Source of the DNA: Sorghum bicolor
Lineage: Eukaryota > Streptophyta > Magnoliopsida > Poales > Poaceae
Length of the DNA: 64,000 bases
Direction of reading: 5' to 3'
Assembly: GCF_000003195.3 (NCBI RefSeq)
Contig: NC_012870.2
Coordinates: forward strand, 25,536,501 to 25,600,500
Below the pieces are notes generated by a model. The model saw nothing but the letters and a program-made list of their open reading frames with translations. It did not search any database and had not been told where the DNA came from. A program made the translations under genes and the position numbers. Position 1 is the stretch's first letter. Every line of letters begins with the position of its first letter. Positions 45,234-56,483 of the stretch are shown piece after piece.

Positions 45234-45242
45234 TTTATAAAC
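45234..45242 (+). promoter_or_regulatory. Candidate TATA box of the 5-phosphatase gene
   Basis: TTTATAAAC at 45234-45242, with a second TTATAAAAC at 45245. A start near 45270 would give a 5' leader of about 650 bases containing a (CT)n run at 45298-45315. A leader intron cannot be excluded. Confidence 0.4.
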
Positions 45243-45806
45243 TGTTATAAAACTTTCCATCGGGAGGAGCTCGAGCGTGTTCTTATTCATCTTCCTTCTC
45301 TCTCTCTCTCTCTCTAGCTTTACTGATGACAGGTTTCTCTGTCAGTCTGCAAATGCTAGAGGCCTCTTTACCTCCTAGCTAGTCGTACTAGGAGGGAGAG
45401 AGACAGTGGGTGGGAGTAGCATCACTGCAGCTAGTGCCATTTGGCTGGGCGCCTCCTTTCTCCAGTCCGGTCTGGTCCCTCCCTTTGCTTCAGAGTCCAG
45501 CCATTCCCTCCAGTCCAGTTCAGGCGTTCAGCCAGCCGCCGGCGGCGGGCCATCTTCCTCCCGCGCGTCCTCCTCCTCCTCCTCCTTCCAGTTCCATTAA
45601 CAAATTGCTTGCCTGCCCAAAACAAGTCTTGCAGGCAGCCTTGTCCCTGCTCTCCCCTACTGGACTCTTTTCCATCACATCGCAATCTCTGTGCACGGAA
45701 AGACAAACAGTGCCCTGCTTGTCTCCACCTCTCCTGGCTGCCAACCTTAACATTAGCCTCACCTGGGCGCTGCCCATCTCTCGCTCTCGCACTGAGTGAG
45801 GACAAG

Positions 45807-45842
45807 ATGCAGCACACTGCACAGATGAAGAGCAGGGAGTGA
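45807..45842 (+). CDS. Upstream ORF 1 in the 5-phosphatase leader (11 codons)
   Basis: ATG at 45807, stop TGA at 45840-45842, wholly upstream of the main ATG. Real only if the transcript starts before it. Confidence 0.35.
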   Translation: MQHTAQMKSRE

Positions 45843-45877
45843 GCGATAGCCGGCCATTTGGTTGGAGGTTGGCCTGC

Positions 45878-46164
45878 ATGACTGCTCTCCCTGACCGGCG
45901 GCTGACCCTGACGAAGGGGAACAATGAGGGATGGCGGCGGCAACAGCAAGATGAGCAAGGTACCTGTCCTGCCCACGACTCGCAACTCCTTGCAATTCCT
46001 GTCTCTGCACCTTAATCTTGCCTGGCAGCTGATCTGACCTTCTTCTTCTTCATCTTCTTCCTCCTGTTCTTCTTCTTGTTTATTTCTGTGGGTTTGTTTT
46101 TGCAGCTGTCATGGTCCAAGAGCCTGGTGAGGAAGTGGTTCAACATCAGGGGCAAGTCCCATGA
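45878..46164 (+). CDS. Upstream ORF 2 overlapping the 5-phosphatase start
   Basis: The ATG at 45878 lies 46 bases before the main ATG in a different frame. After splicing of intron 1 (45960-46105) it runs 46 codons to TGA 46162-46164, overlapping the main frame. It could lower initiation at the main ATG. Confidence 0.35.
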
Positions 46165-49154
46165 CTTCCATGCCGATGCTGCAGCAGTTGGAACTGGGAG
46201 TGGGAGGTCAGGTGAGCAGCTGCAACATGCTCCTCGGCCTCTCTCTGTCTCTGTGGAATTGTGTTTGTTACTGTGGAGCCCACCACTGACTGCCTACCTC
46301 TGCTGCCACTGGAAGATCACTCTTTTGTTCCTACCGTCCACTGTTTCAGTCCTTCCTCTTGTCCTCTTCTCCTCCTCCTCCTCCTGTTGTTTAGTCAAGC
46401 TGTCAAAGGCCTCGACTTTTCAGCACCTGTTTTCTGTTCTTTCTTAATCCTTCTCTGTTTTCCATTGCCGAGGCATTGTTCTCGTTTTTTTTTTCAAATT
46501 GAATTGAATATTTGTTCTTGCTGCAGGTGGAGGGGATGATGATTGGAGGGATGGCAGCTTCACGAGGAGGGACTCGTACGCCGCCAAGAAGAGCAGAACA
46601 GGTGAGGAATCAATCCCTGGTGGGCTCCAGATTGATTTGGGCTCGCTGACCTCTGATTCGCATTGTCCAATCCTTCTTCACCCAGAGCGGGCGTCGCGGA
46701 GGAGCCACGAGCGGTCGCGGCGCAGCAAGATCGACCTCGACGCCGCCGAGGCCACCGTCATGCTCGACTACAGGTGAGCCTGCCTGCCCAGTAGCAAGAA
46801 CTCGATGATTTCGTCGTCCGTCCGTCCGTCCGTGAGCGTGATGTGATGTCTTCCTCTTGGGCAGGATCTTTGCTGCTACGTGGAATGTAGGTGGCCGCGC
46901 GCCGCCGGGGTCGCTCAGCCTCGACGACTGGCTCCGCACCTCGCCGCCGGCCGACATCTACGTCCTCGGGTAAAGCCCCCCCTGCCGTTATGTTGGGGAA
47001 CGCCGACACGCCGTTGTTTAGCGTCATCATTGCGGTTGGTTGCGGCATGCAGGTTCCAAGAAATCGTCCCGTTGAACGCCGGGAACGTCCTCGGCGCCGA
47101 GGACAACGGGCCCGCGAGGAAGTGGGTGTCGCTGGTCAGGCGGACGCTCAACAGCCTGCCAGGAAGTGGCGGTAGCGGGAGCCTGCAGACGCCGTCGCCG
47201 GCGCCGTACCTGGTGGCGGAGATGGACGCGGACTTCGAGCGGTCGACGCGAAACGACCCGTCCTTCTTCCACCGGCGGTCGTTCCAGTCTGGGCTCAGCC
47301 GGAGCATGCGGGTGGACGGCGACATCCTCGCCGGCCCCGGTCCCGCCAGGCTCGAGCGCCGGTACAGCGTCAACGACCGCGTGATGTACGGTAGCAGGCC
47401 CAGCGACTATGAGGCCAACTGCCGCTGGGGCGGCGGCGGCGGCGGTCAGTCAGACGACGAAGATGACCATGTTGGCGGCGGCGAGTCGCCGATCACGGTG
47501 TTCTCTCCGATGTCGCATGGATACGGAAATGCTCAGCCCATGGAAGAATGCAGCGGATCAGCCCGTGGCCCTGCTAGGTACCTGCCATTACATTACAGCC
47601 ATCAATTCGCTTATGCCTTCTTCAGTAGTTCAGTTGTTCACTGGAAAATGCAGTTTTGCTTCACATTATCCAATCTTTTAAAATCCTGCAATAAAACATA
47701 TATGAAATTAAGTTGTTTTTTGTCTGTTAAAATTTGATGATAGGTACTGCCTTGTTGCAAGCAAGCAGATGGTTGGATTGTTCCTGATGATTTGGGCTCG
47801 GAAGGAGATGAAGAATGACATTAGAAATCTGAAGGTGTCCTGTGTTGGGAGGGGATTAATGGGCTACCTTGGAAATAAGGTGAGTTTCACTCTATCGTGA
47901 TAAATGCAGAACAATGCAACTTACACAAGCAATCAGTGAGAAACATTTGATTTGGTTTACACATATTTGGAATCCAATGAGAAGGTTTTGTGTGTTTTTT
48001 CAGGGTTCAATTTCCATCAGCATGGTTTTGCACCAAACAAGTTTCTGCTTTGTCTGCAGTCATCTGACATCGGGTCAAAAGGACGGTGACGAGCACCGCA
48101 GGAACTCTGATGTTATGGAAATCCTAAGGAAGACCAGATTCCCTAGAGTTTGTGGACAGTATGAGAGATCACCGGAAACTATCCTGGAGCATGAGTAAGC
48201 AGGCACCTTGTCTCTATGCATTAACTTTCAGGGTTTAGTTTCCATGTCACTGCACCAACAACATGCTTTCTCATACATGCAATTGCTTATCTTGTGTAAT
48301 TTTATCCCTTATCTGTGCATTTTGTCACAGTCGGATAATCTGGCTTGGGGATCTCAATTACCGGATTGCACTTTCCTACAGATCAGTGAAAGCGCTTGTG
48401 GAGATGCGTAACTGGAAAGCATTGCTGGAAAAAGATCAGGTGAGGGCTTAGCTACTACTTTGTAGACACAATGTACTTTCATGCAAATGTTCTGATTACA
48501 GAGTAACAGAAAAAAGTAGCAAAATTCTTTGCCATAGTAGATTTCTTGTGACATTGGCAACCAATGCTTTACATCTTGTCATTCTTTTTCTCTGGTGATG
48601 TTACAAGGCATCAGTATTGTGGCAAAATAAATGGCCAAGTACAATTCTGATGAGATGGTGTGAAACTTTGTGCTTTCAGCTGACAAGGGAGCAAAGAGGT
48701 GGTCGTGTATTTGCTGGATGGAATGAGGGGAGAATATACTTCCCACCAACCTATAAATACTCCAACAATTCTGACAAATACGCAGGAGACGACATGAACC
48801 AGAAGGAGAAGAAGCGAACTCCAGCATGGTATATAATTACAATCATTAATTTTGCCAGTTTGTCAAATTGTGCACAGTTAAGAAAATTCAGTAATCCTTT
48901 CATGCAGGTGTGACCGCATTTTGTGGTATGGGAGGGGCCTTAGCCAACTCTCATATGTTCGTGGAGAGTCTCGTTTCTCGGACCACAGACCTGTCTACAG
49001 CATGTTCATTGCAGAAGTGGAATCGATCAATCACACCCAAATTCAGAAGATGAGTTCTTGGAGCTCCCAGCTGGACATAGAAGAATTGCTGCCCTACTCA
49101 TATGGATACACTGAAATTGATCATTATGGGTATACTGACCTCAATTTCTACTGA
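45924..49154 (+). CDS. Type I inositol polyphosphate 5-phosphatase, 11 exons, 588 residues
   Basis: Removes the 5-phosphate of inositol phosphates and possibly phosphoinositides in cytosolic signalling; plant members affect Ca2+ signalling and vein patterning. Exons: 45924-45959, 46106-46211, 46527-46601, 46686-46773, 46865-46969, 47053-47577, 47744-47879, 48004-48194, 48331-48439, 48680-48828, 48908-49154. All junctions are GT/AG, and lengths sum to 1767. Start chosen at ATG 45924 because the N-terminus [20 protein letters not shown] and the WFNIRGK that follows fit plant relatives. Catalytic blocks: FAATWNVGG (104-112), SHLTSG (376-381), WLGDLNYR (425-432), [17 protein letters not shown] (468-484), WCDRILW (507-513), SDHRPV (531-536). 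A long low-complexity insert encoded by exon 6, with a Gly run near residue 290, is typical of plant type I enzymes. Length is as expected. The C-terminus ends YGYTDLNFY. It resembles the CVP2-like subgroup; the exact orthologue was not determined. Confidence 0.93.
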
Positions 49155-50413
49155 AATGAACAAAGGAACTCACATGTTGAGCTAGATGCCTGAACTGAAA
49201 CGCCTCTAGTTATTGCGATTTGCGATGCCAGTTATTTGCCAACAATTGAGGACAGAGTTTGATACACCGGTGCACTGCATTAGCTTCTCATGGTTTTAAA
49301 AAGCTTGTTATGTAGGCAACACTTAGTTTGAGGTCAGAAAGAGAAAACCTTGAACTTCAGCATTGGAATTTTCTGAATGTTCAGATTGCTACCAAAGATT
49401 TTACATATCCAGACAAGGTATACCCAGTCAATGTACAAAACCCACATCTGCGGCGACATGAGAAATCTGATAAGCCACTGGATGCTCTCTTTTGCAGGTC
49501 TCCATCTAGTGTTAACCAGTATAGAGATTGCAAGTAGTTGGAAGAAGGTAGTGGATGCTTTATTTGAATGGCTCTTCAAGGAAACAAGAGAAACAAAAAT
49601 GACATGACAAATGTCGACTGGAACGCCCAAGTGATGATGAGCAGATAGATAGCATAGCACTGGCCGTTCAATCTGAAGGCCAGGACAATTTGCGAACATT
49701 TTTTTTTCCTACTTCCCTCTCTACATGTGTACACTCCAGCCATATTATTCGGCTAATATTCGAGTGGCACAATACAATACTAGATACAGTAGTTTTTGGT
49801 TGTGTTTGCAGAGCAGTAAAATTAAGATGGGTCATGAATGCCCGTTATTATATCCTCAAATCATTTCGTTTCCCTGCATGGAGCAAAAAGGTGTGTAGTA
49901 AGTAATGCATGGTCATCATGCGTTGACAGTTGCAGGAGCAATGCGTGATCAGTGAGCCTGATGAAAAGGCTACCGGCGACATTGCAGCCTTAAACTCTTC
50001 AGAGAATGTGCGGAGGCTCTTCTTTTCCCCCAATCCATTATGGAGCCACCTACCTACTCTTTACTTTTACAATCTGGCATTTCGGATTAAGTTCAAATGG
50101 AGAGCGTAGCTTCACATTACCGGTAAATTGTGTATTTTTTCTTTATCGGAAATGCACTGCTGATAAATGCACTGTAGGTCCAATTTGTGATCTTGGTGCA
50201 ACGAAATTCAGACATCCAGCAACTTTACTATACTACATTATTCATCAATATGCAAGTGTGGAACTTTCAGATTTCATTGTCGTTGTTGATTGACTTGGAA
50301 TTTCGGTTTTCCAAAAAAATTGACTTGGAATTTCTTATTAGCCAACAAGTGGTTGCTGATGATGAAACACTTCAAAAACAACAACACATGCGCCGTGTGA
50401 GTAGGGACACCAA
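49155..50413 (+). other. 3' flank of the phosphatase gene
   Basis: No second gene recognised. The 3' untranslated region must lie in the first few hundred bases, but no clear AATAAA was found there. The rest is AT-rich and unremarkable. Confidence 0.4.
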
Positions 50414-50767
50414 GGGACGGTTTGGATGCACCGCCTCAATTTTAGCTGGCTAAATTATTGAGTTGGTAGACATCCAAATAGCTCAGTTAAAAGATCAGCT
50501 AAAGTTTAGCTAGGTTTAGCTATTTCAGCCTAGGTGGGCCCGTTTGGATACACCCAACAAAAACCTAGCTAGATAAAATTTCAAAATGAAACTTAGTCAG
50601 CTAATAGTTTCTCATCTAAACTTTAGATGAGGTGTTTGAGTGCTCCAGCTAATAAACTCAGCTAAATTTTAGCTAGGTTAAAATATCTAAACTTTAGCTA
50701 GCCTCTTAGTTAGACTGTTTGATGTCTAGCGGCTAAAATTTAGCCAGCTGGTGCATCAAACGGTCCC
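50414..50767. repeat. MITE, 354 bp, GGGACGGTTTGGATGCACC ends
   Basis: The left end GGGACGGTTTGGATGCACC pairs with the right end GGTGCATCAAACGGTCCC as an imperfect inverted repeat. The interior is rich in AGCTAAA/TTTAGCT. Flanks are CAA and TAA, a near 3-bp duplication. Probably Tourist-like. Confidence 0.75.
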
Positions 50768-51180
50768 TAAGAAATCTATCCTGATCGTTTAATATTGCCA
50801 TGGAAGTCGAGTTGAACACTGCAAAAATCAAACAACTTGCTACTTTGCTACTAGGCACTTGAGAACCGTACGTACGTTCCGGAGCACAGTGCCATTCTGT
50901 AGCTGCGCTTTGGAATAAAAATGCACTTTGGGATGTATGGTTTTTTTTTCATATACATGACAATGATGGCAGGTAAATGCTTAGACATTTTGATGGCGCA
51001 GTGGAAGATATACCATGCCTGCAACACATCTCAGATGACGTTGGGCTAAAGTGTTCGAGTCTACTCACCACTTTAACCACATGCATATCGTCTTTATTCG
51101 AGAAAAAAAAATCTTTAACCATGCATCTCATGTCAGCAGTCAGCCTTACAAACTGAACGTCTTTCCACGAGGAATAATAA

Positions 51181-51399
51181 TCCAAAAACGTCTTTAAGAT
51201 TTCCCGTCACATTAAATCTTGCGACACATGCATGAAACACTAAATATAGACAAAAACAAAAACTAATTATACAGTTTACCTGTAAATCGTAAGACGAATC
51301 TTTTGACCTAGTTAGTCTATAATTAGATAATATTTACCACAAACAAACAAAAGTGCTACAGTAATGAAATTCAAAAAGATTTCGCATCTAAACAAGGCC
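51181..51399. repeat. MITE copy 2 (left end missing)
   Basis: Matches the family of 32381-44790: AAATCTTGCGACACATGCATG, AATATAGACAAAAAC, GCTACAGTAATGAAATTC, ending CTAAACAAGGCC. The left terminal GGCCTTG segment is absent. Confidence 0.75.
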
Positions 51400-52267
51400 T
51401 AGCTCTATGCCAAATAAAGCTGTCTGCGCCGGAAAAGAGCCCAGATGATGAACGTATATATATATGGATGGTACTTGTAGTACTCTCCTCGCCCATACAT
51501 ATATACGTCCTGATGCATCTTAACGGCCGCTGCGAGTGTTTCACCTCGATCTATCCCTCTCTTCCGAACTTCCTCCGTCACAAAATAAATAACTTTTAGA
51601 GACTAAAGAAGCTCTTCTCACTCCCTCTTTGCGAGGCTTGCACAATTTGTGAGAAATCAATGAGTTCGGTTGAGATATTGGGAGTTTGATAACAAGAGAG
51701 AGCAAAATTCATTTTTGAGCACTTGTTCCGTGAAGCAATTGTTATTTTTGGAGGACAAGCTCTCGTGCTTGTGGTGAGTCGTAGAAAAGTTTATAAAGGT
51801 CTCAGACTTTGCCTCCACAAGTGAAGAAGTGCAATAGTCAAGCGGAGAGATGATGAATTCGAACTTCCGTAAACAAATTATGTGCCTTTCTTGCTTGTTC
51901 TTGTGTTCTTATTGTGTAAGTTGACTTTTGGAAGATTTGCTCCGATTTACTTGTTCTTGTGTTTGTGGTTGTAGCTTTTGGAAGGAATTAACTCACTACA
52001 TCTCTAACAGCCCTTTGTAACAAGTAGAATCGATTATATAGGCGAAATCCCTCTTTATCTGTATTCGTCCCGTCACCTAGTACTGACATCCAGTCCTATA
52101 ACAGTTTTGCAAGCTTAATTTTTTCAGGAACATTTATTCACCACCCCTAGGCGGCATCTTGGTCTTTCAAGATCAGAAATGCCTATACCTTCATGGTTTT
52201 TAGATTATTTTAGACTCAACGATTATTATAATACTTAAATACCAATATTCTCCTAAGATTAGCATTG
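51400..52267. other. Gene-free stretch with an LTR-end-like relic
   Basis: 51570-51610 resembles a Stowaway MITE end. At 52125-52175, TTTATTCACCACCCCTAGGCGGC resembles the end of SIRE/Maximus-type copia LTRs. No open frame or clean boundary. Confidence 0.35.
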
Positions 52268-52272
52268 CCATC

Positions 52273-53055
52273 TGTTGGGGAATGGCCGCATCCTTCCCCC
52301 TGGTAGCGTCGAAGGATATCCTTCACCCGAGGAATCTCCGACATATGAAGCGTCGAAGGATATCCTTCAGCCTAGGAACCTCCGTGCAAATGCCATGCGG
52401 AGGATCCTGAGGAAGACTAACGTTGACGACTCGTTTTGTCGTGCCAAGTGTATGCAGGGACTGAGACACCCGCGGAGGCTCACAAGCAGAGAAAGGAGGA
52501 ACCTCCGATCCTCCCAAGTCCGAGGATGGCGAGGGACGCGGCGGAGGAGAGGAACCTCCGACACGTCTAGGCTGAGGAACCTCCGACGCGGAAGCGTCGG
52601 AGGATCGGTGGCCAAGGTGGCCGGCGAACCTCCGGAGCAGCCGAGCCGAGGAACCTCCGGCACGGCCAGGCGAGGAGCCTCCGACAAATGGGCGTCGGAG
52701 GATCGGCAGACGAGTGGAGGATCCGAGCCTCCGACCAGCTGAAGCCCTAGACAGGAGACGCACGCGGGGTTCGCAGTGTGAAATTACACGAACGACTCAG
52801 GGTCAGTAGACCGTAACATAGGAATATGCTGGGATATTCACCCACCGTCACGGGGCATTTTTGTAATCATGTTAGGTCGGTTCCCGTGCCCTATATAAAG
52901 GGGGTGTAACCACACTTGGTGAGGAGAGAGAGCATTCATTGTATTCACCTACTGTTGAGCCCACCGTTTGTTACTGTTCAACCTCTCACGGCACCGAGTG
53001 AGAAGGTTCTCGCTTCACTGTGTTGCTAGGGAGTGCAGTGCGCATTTTCCCAACA
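52273..53055 (+). repeat. Solo LTR, 783 bp, with target duplication CCATC
   Basis: Starts TGTTGGGGAATGG and ends GCATTTTCCCAACA. CCATC flanks it at 52268-52272 and 53056-53060. A TATA box lies in CCTATATAAAGGGGG near 52890-52904. The first 480 bases contain about nine copies of GGAACCTCCGAC-like motifs, several next to inverted GTCGGAGGAT. It is the product of LTR-LTR recombination of a full element. Confidence 0.9.
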
Positions 53056-53060
53056 CCATC

Positions 53061-53552
53061 CATTCTAGATCTCTCTTCAAGATGTACCACCGATCTTGAA
53101 CAAGCCAGTAGAAGTTTAAATGACCATCTATCCCAATATTTGAGAGTGAAATTCTTGTTTTTTTATAAAATAGAAAAAAGACTTGTTAATGGTACAAGCA
53201 CAAGAATTAATCTAAACTTAATTTAAGGACAAAAAAATTGGTAACTAATAAGATCAAATTTTAAAATTAAGTATTCTAAGATTTTTACACCAAAACAGGA
53301 GTATGGCTAGTAGCTATATAAAGTGACTAAGTGAGCAAGTTGGTTTGGTACTCCTAAGATAAAAAATAAAGACCAATGTGCCTGTCCAGGTTAGTGGGGT
53401 GGAAAGAGTGATCTTCAAGTGGGTTTCAATTGTCATCATATGATCTTGCTCTTGCATTGCATTCAAGCAATTAGATAGGTTTTTAATTTGGTATCTATTA
53501 TTTGCATTGCTTGCTTTGATTGTGCTATGACCAAACACCAAAAGGGGGAGAT
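53061..53552. other. AT-rich gene-free stretch ending in a copia-like polypurine tract
   Basis: No gene seen. CACCAAAAGGGGGAGATTG (53537-53554) is the polypurine tract typical of SIRE/Maximus copia elements and directly precedes the relic LTR. Confidence 0.5.
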
Positions 53553-54350
53553 TGTAAGGGGAAAATGACACCTAGCTAGGGCCATGAAGTGATTTGGTGA
53601 TTGAGTGACAACATGATCTAATGGACAAATGTTGTGTGCTATACAAGATTTTAGTCCTACGAATGTAAGGATGGACTTGGACAAAATGACGGTGAAGATC
53701 AAGAGATCAACATCTCAAGCAAAGGATTAAGAGTGTCTTGAAGATCCTAGAAGACAAGCAAGAAGTTCAAGACATCAAGTAGAAAAAGCTCAGATGAAAA
53801 TACATGTGGAAATTGAAGCTGGGGCAAAGAGATGGATGACTTAGTCTTGTCTCATGATTTTGGATCTGCTCAAATTGATCTGATATCAGTTCAAAGTCAT
53901 AGAGCTCTTCATTAGCTTTTTAAAATTTTAAGATCATCACATTCGGAGTTCATAGCAAAACGTTACTCCAAAAATATGAAAGTATGTCGTGCTAAAAACT
54001 GAGCATCACTGGTGACCACCAGAAAACTCCGGTGATTGCACTCAAGTGACCACTAGAAATCAGGGTTAAGACCATTATTCCGCTGAACAACAGAAAAATC
54101 CGGTACTCAGAGAAACGTTGTGTAACAGCTAATCCACATGGCACCACCAAAAAAACTCTGGTGCATGGTAGGCACCAGACCGGCCTTCCAGTGCTCTGTA
54201 TGGAGAAAGCTACAAATTTATCACAACAGATTCTTGATTGGGCCATATATACCCCTCATAACTGGCCATATTCGAGTGGAGTTGGAGCTCAAGAAAGCTA
54301 TGACAACCGAGACTCATCTCTACTTACTCTAGCCTAAAACAGTTGACTTA
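53553..54350 (+). repeat. Decayed SIRE/Maximus-like copia LTR, first copy
   Basis: Begins TGTAAGGGGAAAATGACACC after the polypurine tract. Shared blocks with 56484 onward: ACACCTAGC, GCTA.ACAAGATTTTA, GGATGGACTTG, GATCAACA.CTCAAGCAAAGG. It contains decayed CACCAGA/TCCGGTG motifs. The right end is not clear. Confidence 0.55.
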
Positions 54351-55120
54351 AACTTACTGTGTAAATGGATTTTACACTAGCAGGCAACCTTAAACCAACC
54401 CTCTCTGTAAATGGATTTACACAAACAGTTCTGAAGCTGATGCTAGAGAAATGTCTCTATTTTTACTAGCCTTTCACACTGATAGTTTCAAAACCACCCG
54501 TGGAAATTAAAAAAAAATTGACGCGAGTAGTGGTATATGCAAGTCAAAATCATCAAAATATGATCTCAGAATCTCGGCGGCACTGTTTTTATTCACGTGA
54601 GTACTACGTGACAGAGCGAGCAAAAGCAACTTGCATTGTTTGGCACACATTGGGTACAGTCAAAGTTATAAAAGCCTAGTGACACGCATTTCAGTGAACA
54701 CGCCGAGTATATTCTTCACAAAAGCTTGATGAGGTCGGTGGCGTGCATGTACGTACGTCAGCCCCATCACCGCCGCAGTCCGCATGGGGGCCAATATATG
54801 CAATGCAAGATCGAAATGGCCGATGATCCATGACAACAGAGTGTCAGCGTGCACCCTTTAATTTGGGCATGGAAGTGACTAAACAAAAGCAAAGCAAAGG
54901 AAAGGAAAGCAAAGGGCCGGGAGAGGACATGACACTTGATACGATCGAGCTATACACTAGAGAGGAGATGAGAGATGGATGGATGGATGGATGGGTCATC
55001 CGATCCATGGCTGTCGTAAAGCTTGAGCTATAGATCGATGCACTCTTCTAGCTAAGCTAGTTGAGTGGAGTAGTCTCTAGTCTCCTAGAAGTCTAAAACC
55101 CTAAAAGCTAGCCACATCCA
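54351..55120. other. Gene-free stretch
   Basis: No gene recognised. Contains two TGTAAATGGATTTTACAC-like palindromic motifs (54360-54425) and a short (GGAT)n run near 54974-54994. Confidence 0.4.
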
Positions 55121-55122
55121 TA

Positions 55123-55336
55123 CTCACTCCATCTATTTTTCTTATCGAAAAAAATTCTTTAAGAATCGGACTCATCTAAGCTACGGATCATTATTTTTAC
55201 CTTTTTCTAAGCACATGTGGCTCCCTCTACTGGTCTAATTAATTCAACCATCTGCATCCAGCTCCTTTCACTGGCTGAATTAATTTCTCCTTATCACTGT
55301 GTGTGTGACCCTAAAATGACAAATAGATGGAGTGAG
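55123..55336. repeat. Stowaway-like MITE, 214 bp
   Basis: The left end CTCACTCCATCTATTT and right end AAATAGATGGAGTGAG are perfect inverted repeats, flanked by TA on both sides (55121-55122, 55337-55338), as expected for Tc1/mariner-type MITEs. Confidence 0.8.
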
Positions 55337-55375
55337 TACGACACTAGTACAGCAGCTAGGCAAACCGGCCGAAAG

Positions 55376-55835
55376 CATCACCACTGCATGCATTTTGTTG
55401 CATGCATGGGGCCGGCCAAAGGAAGCAAAACTATCTCATTTCTCATGCATGTATCATATATGCATGGGTTTGCGCAGTGTCATGCATCAACATGCATTGC
55501 ATATCTGAGATCATGAGATCCTGCTTCCTGCATGCACTCACTTGCATCATCGTCCCGTCCGTGCTCATTAATCACATTCATTGCGTCTTGCAGGCCAGTT
55601 ACTAATCAAATGCATGCATGCGTGCATGGCTCGTCATGCTCATCAGTCATATCGATCTCTCGTCTGAAGGTGCGGCTAGCTATAGCTGCTCCTCGCTCGA
55701 TCTTCTCTTTTCCACACATTGCATGCATCACGCACGCTTGCTTGCTTGCTTGGCAGGCCTTGGATTACCTTACTTGATGCATGCAGCATGCTAGCTACCT
55801 TCGCCGCGACAAGCTAGCATGCAGTACGTGCAAAG
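55376..55835. other. Region dense in TGCATG / CATGCA motifs
   Basis: More than a dozen CATGCA/TGCATG hexamers, including CATGCATGCGTGCATGG near 55611. No open frame of interest. These hexamers match RY-type B3-factor sites, but a function is only speculative. Confidence 0.4.
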
Positions 55836-55872
55836 ACACAATCACTCCCCTCACGAGGAGCACACGACCGAG

Positions 55873-55874
55873 GA

Positions 55875-55912
<38 letters not shown>
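55873..55912. repeat. (GA)n microsatellite
   Basis: GAGAGA run with one interruption, about 40 bp. Confidence 0.9.
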
Positions 55913-55913
<1 letters not shown>

Positions 55914-55995
55914 CGCAAAGCGTGGTCATGTGTTATCGATCATCGGAGATCTAGCACCAATATCGAGGCACGCAATACGCCGTCGCAACTCGGCA

Positions 55996-55998
<3 letters not shown>

Positions 55999-56088
<90 letters not shown>
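55999..56088. repeat. (AT)45 microsatellite
   Basis: Ninety uninterrupted bases of AT. Probably hypervariable between accessions, and its length is error-prone in assemblies. Confidence 0.95.
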
Positions 56089-56091
<3 letters not shown>

Positions 56092-56483
56092 CACCTTCAT
56101 CACCTTCCTTTTAGCGTGCGCAAGGGCACATATATATAGTTCAAAAGGCTTTGCAAGCACCACTGTCGCCAGGAGGTCTTAGCTAGCTACTTCTCCTTCA
56201 TTGCCATGAACCGCCTAATAAGTAGTGCTTGGTTCTCAAAAACAAGATGACCTGACGCAACAGGAAGCACCTTCTACAACAATGTGGAGAACGAGGAACA
56301 CACTTGCAAGTTTTATATACTACAATAATACCAAAGCTCTATACACTTGGCAAAACGTTTGATAGGAAAACCTTTTGTATAGAACTTGGGGCATGTTGGT
56401 TTTGCAGCCAAAGCTCGACGAACCGTGCCACACATTTTGCGCTATAAGTTAGTCGCGTGTTTGGTTTGCTGTTAGGTTGTTGT

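Noticed and set aside
45406..46010. Several Pro/Ser-rich frames near the start of the phosphatase gene
   Set aside because: They fall in the 5' leader and first intron and show no conserved motifs; only the two small upstream ORFs were kept as candidates.
46758..47373. Long minus-strand frames over the phosphatase exons
   Set aside because: They are shadows of the GC-rich exons 5 and 6; the plus-strand exons have the catalytic motifs.
52275..52763. Overlapping Arg/Ser/Pro-rich frames on both strands
   Set aside because: They lie entirely inside the solo LTR and result from its GC-rich repeats.
55819..56139. A 106-codon plus-strand frame rich in Ile-Tyr
   Set aside because: It is produced by the (AT)45 microsatellite; the opposite strand gives the same artefact.
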